This document shows positions 61,524 through 64,000 of a stretch of 64,000 bases of DNA, piece after piece. How positions within the stretch are numbered: position 1 is the first letter of the stretch; each line of letters begins with the position of its first letter. The stretch comes from Chelydra serpentina. Lineage: Eukaryota > Chordata > Testudines > Chelydridae. The notes beneath the pieces were generated by a model, which ran no database searches, was not told the DNA's origin, and worked only from the letters and a program-made list of their open reading frames with translations. Location: positions 682,001 to 746,000 of the forward strand of contig JBAIAC010000134.1 in the NCBI GenBank assembly GCA_037349315.1, written 5' to 3'. Made by a program: the position numbers and the translations under genes.

Positions 61524-64000
61524 ATGACTGCCAGTGAAGCAGCTATTAAACTTGAGATAGCCCGGCTACAAGCTGATGAGGAGGAGAAGAAACATGCAAG
61601 ACTGCTACAACTTAAACAGATGGAGATGGAAGAGAAGGAGAGAGAGAGGAAACATGCTGAGGAGGAGAAGGAGAGAGAGAGGAAGCATGCTGAGGAGGAG
61701 AAGGAGAGAGAGAGGAAACATGCTGAGGAGGAGAAGGAGAGAGAGAGGAAGCATGCTGAGGAGGAGAGGAAGTATGCTATGGAGGAGAAGGAGAGAGAGA
61801 GGAAGCATGCTGAGGAGGAGAGGAAGTATGCTATGGAGGAGAAGGAGAGAGAGAGGAAGCATGCTGAGGAGGAGAGGAAGTATGCTATGGAGGAGAAGGA
61901 GAGAGAGAGGAAGCATGCTGAGGAGGAGAAAGACAGAGAGAGGAAGTATGCTGAGGAGGAGAAAGACAGAGAGAGGAAGCATGCCCTGGAGATGGAGAAG
62001 ACCAGGGCGGAGCAGAATCTACCGGATAACACTAATAATCCTCCCCCAACAACCCACAAATGGGAGCGACTATGTCCACCGTATGATGAATCCCGGGATA
62101 TTGCTGAATATTTTCTCACCTTTGAGAGACTATGCAATCTCCATCACATTCCTGATGATCACAAAATGACCCTATTGGTAGCAAAGTTGACTGGAAGTGC
62201 TCTGGACATATTCAATGACATGCCTATTGATGAGGCTTCTGACTATGAGAAATTCAAGGATTTGGTTTTAAAACAATTTCAAGTTACACCTGAAACGTAC
62301 AGAGTAAAATTTCGAACCCTTATCCGAGGGCCTGGACTAAGTAATGTAGCTTATGTAAACCGGATAAAGGAGCTGTTAAAAAAATGGGTCAAGGGAAGGA
62401 ATGTTACTAGCTTTGAAGGAGTGTGTGATTTGATGGCTCAGGAACAATTCCTGAATATGTCCAAGGATGAAATAAGACAGTGTTTATGGGATAAGAAAAT
62501 GGACTCAGCAGACAGCCTTGCTGCTTATGCTGATCAATACGAACAGTCCCAGATCAGCAGAGGGGCAAGGAACTTTGGTACACAAGGGGTGCAGGAAGCA
62601 GAGAGGAACAACCCTGGTCATAGTTTGGGGAGATACCAGAAAGGAAAACCCGAGACCACATCCCCTCACCAGGAGCAGCCCAAGGCCCCACAAGGGAAAA
62701 CCCAGACCCCTTATTGCCCCACCACCCCATTCTCCAGCAACCCACCTCGCCCCACTGACCAGTCAGCTGGGCGATGTTTCAAATGTAACGAATTGGGGCA
62801 TGTGAAGGCCAACTGCCCCAAGAACCCCAACAGAATACAGTTCATTGCACCGGGGTCACACCAAAGGTCCTCAGGCCCAGATGCCTCCCAGATACCCTTG
62901 GAACGAAGGGAAACGGTGAGTGTGGGCGGAAAAAGGGTTACAGCGTGGAGGGACACCGGAGCACAAGTGTCGGCTATCCACAAATCCTTAGTGGACCCCA
63001 GCTTAATCAACCCAGAGGCACAAGTGACAATTCAACCCTTCAAGTCCAACTCTTTTAATTTACCTACAGCCGTGTTGCCTGTCCAGTACAAGGGCTGGTC
63101 AGGAAATTGGACTTTTGCAGTCTATGATGATTATCCAATTCCCATGTTGCTGGGGGAAGACTTGACCAATTGTGTGAAGCTAGCCAAGAGGGTGGGAATG
63201 GTCACCCGCAGCCAGGCTAAGCAAGCTGTCACACCTAGCTCTGTTCCTGGGACTTCCACCGGAACCCCATCTGTACTACCAGAGACCCAGATAGAGGTGG
63301 TGGAACCGGACACCCTGCCAACGACTGCAACAGCCGTCGTAGATCCAATCACAGAAACCCGACCCAAGCCAGTCTCGGAACTGGAACAGACGAAACAACC
63401 AGCACCAGAACCACTGCCAGCACTGAGTCCAGCGCTTGCAACCCCAGCTACCGTACCAACACCCGAGGGCACCACCGAGCCTGCAATGGCAGCAGCAGCC
63501 GATAACTCCATACAAGAGGCTCAGCCAGAGCCTGAATTACCACATTGTGCACCAGCGGAGAGCGGTTCACAGTCAACGGAAACAACCCCATCACCTACAT
63601 CGCTTCCAGAGGGACCCAGCCCAGGTCTACAACCCAGTGAGGAACTGATGTCTCCAGCATCTAGGGAACAGTTCCAAGCCGAGCAGGAAGCAGATGAAAG
63701 CCTACAGAGAGCTTGGACAGTGGGACGGAGCACCCCACTGCCTCTCAGCTCTTCTAATCAATCCCGGTTTGTTATAGAAAAAGGCCTTTTATATAAGGAG
63801 ACTCTTTCTGGTGGACACCAGGAAGACTGGCGTCCTCAGAGACAGTTAGTGGTTCCGACTAAGTACCGGCTAAAGCTCTTGAGCTTAGCCCATGATCATC
63901 CTAGTGGTCATGCTGGGGTGAACAGAACCAAAGACCGTTTGGGGAGGTCATTCCACTGGGAGGGAATGGGCAAGGATGTTTCTACCTATGTCCGGTCTTG
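61524..64000 (+). CDS. Gag-Pol polyprotein of a Gmr1-like Gypsy retrotransposon (partial)
   Basis: Open without a stop from ATG 61524 to the window end (825 codons). Residues 17-165 are a charged coiled coil made of an 11-residue repeat (KHAEEEKERER type). Residues 180-345 are a capsid-like domain beginning WERLCPPY, of the kind related to SCAN. A CX2CX4HX4C zinc knuckle is at 418-431. An aspartic protease follows (464-545) with active site DTGA at 477 and a C-terminal LLGEDL. A Pro/Thr/Ser-rich linker reaches about 745. From 748 an integrase zinc-binding domain begins, with His790 and His796 and a final Cys at the edge. No reverse transcriptase lies between protease and integrase, the reverse of the usual Gypsy order and the hallmark of Gmr1-type elements. 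Gag and Pol are in one frame. The intact frame suggests a young insertion. Confidence 0.85.
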   Translation, partial: MTASEAAIKLEIARLQADEEEKKHARLLQLKQMEMEEKERERKHAEEEKERERKHAEEEKERERKHAEEEKERERKHAEEERKYAMEEKERERKHAEEERKYAMEEKERERKHAEEERKYAMEEKERERKHAEEEKDRERKYAEEEKDRERKHALEMEKTRAEQNLPDNTNNPPPTTHKWERLCPPYDESRDIAEYFLTFERLCNLHHIPDDHKMTLLVAKLTGSALDIFNDMPIDEASDYEKFKDLVLKQFQVTPETYRVKFRTLIRGPGLSNVAYVNRIKELLKKWVKGRNVTSFEGVCDLMAQEQFLNMSKDEIRQCLWDKKMDSADSLAAYADQYEQSQISRGARNFGTQGVQEAERNNPGHSLGRYQKGKPETTSPHQEQPKAPQGKTQTPYCPTTPFSSNPPRPTDQSAGRCFKCNELGHVKANCPKNPNRIQFIAPGSHQRSSGPDASQIPLERRETVSVGGKRVTAWRDTGAQVSAIHKSLVDPSLINPEAQVTIQPFKSNSFNLPTAVLPVQYKGWSGNWTFAVYDDYPIPMLLGEDLTNCVKLAKRVGMVTRSQAKQAVTPSSVPGTSTGTPSVLPETQIEVVEPDTLPTTATAVVDPITETRPKPVSELEQTKQPAPEPLPALSPALATPATVPTPEGTTEPAMAAAADNSIQEAQPEPELPHCAPAESGSQSTETTPSPTSLPEGPSPGLQPSEELMSPASREQFQAEQEADESLQRAWTVGRSTPLPLSSSNQSRFVIEKGLLYKETLSGGHQEDWRPQRQLVVPTKYRLKLLSLAHDHPSGHAGVNRTKDRLGRSFHWEGMGKDVSTYVRS
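61620..61985 (+). repeat. 33-bp in-frame tandem repeat in gag
   Basis: Purine-rich 33-bp units (GAGGAGAAGGAGAGAGAGAG, then AAGCATGCT) and a longer compound unit with AGGAAGTATGCTATG repeat in frame. Because units are multiples of three, the antisense and shifted frames are also open, giving false long open frames. Confidence 0.9.

Noticed and set aside
61349..62137. 262-codon minus-strand open frame rich in Leu/Ser
   Set aside because: It is the antisense of the 33-bp purine-rich gag repeat. A repeat length divisible by three keeps antisense frames open. There is no start context, domain or other evidence.
61576..62169. 197-codon plus-strand open frame rich in Arg/Met
   Set aside because: Shifted frame over the same gag repeat. 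The true frame begins at 61524 and runs to the window end.

Overview
The window looks like nuclear DNA of a cryptodiran turtle. It carries several Cry I-type tRNA-derived SINEs with CR1-like tails, many 3' CR1 LINE fragments, hAT elements with 8-bp target duplications, a KRAB exon with vertebrate splice sites, and a large number of nuclear tRNA genes. There are no bacterial operons and no long cellular reading frame. Almost every long stop-free stretch is a GC-rich satellite or a repeat. All calls come from reading the sequence; no search was run.

Layout. 1-7.1 kb: hAT transposons, including a 2.3 kb element with another hAT nested in its tandem array, followed by a roughly 615-bp-arm inverted repeat whose spacer holds a hAT MITE. 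7.1-11.6 kb: the 5' end of a KRAB-type gene, with a CpG-rich leader, an initiator exon encoding MAAEEPVQ and a 127-bp KRAB-A exon. No KRAB-B or zinc-finger exon follows. 11.6-60.4 kb: a mosaic of segmental duplications carrying more than 35 tRNA genes, tRNA pseudogenes and tRNA fragments (Ser, Thr, Cys, Val, Tyr, initiator and elongator Met, Arg, Lys, Glu, Phe, Gln, Gly, Leu-like). 60.4-64 kb: the 5' part of a Ty3/Gypsy-class retrotransposon (LTR, tRNA-Leu-type primer site, open gag-protease-integrase frame running off the window). Its domain order fits the Gmr1 group, from whose gag the vertebrate SCAN domain is thought to derive.

The duplications form a readable history. A block at 24.1-30.9 kb recurs directly at 37.4-43.1 kb, and in part at 51.3-53.0 kb. 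The next stretch, 43.7-46.9 kb, recurs inverted at 56.4-60.4 kb. Another pair is 15.5-16.9 kb and 22.0-23.6 kb. Several mobile elements occupy only one copy of a pair, so the other copy shows the empty site. This gives exact insertion points for hAT MITEs, Cry I SINEs and the Gypsy LTR. Between paralogous copies several tRNAs have changed anticodon or lost stem pairing, so the cluster is a mix of probably active genes and decaying copies.
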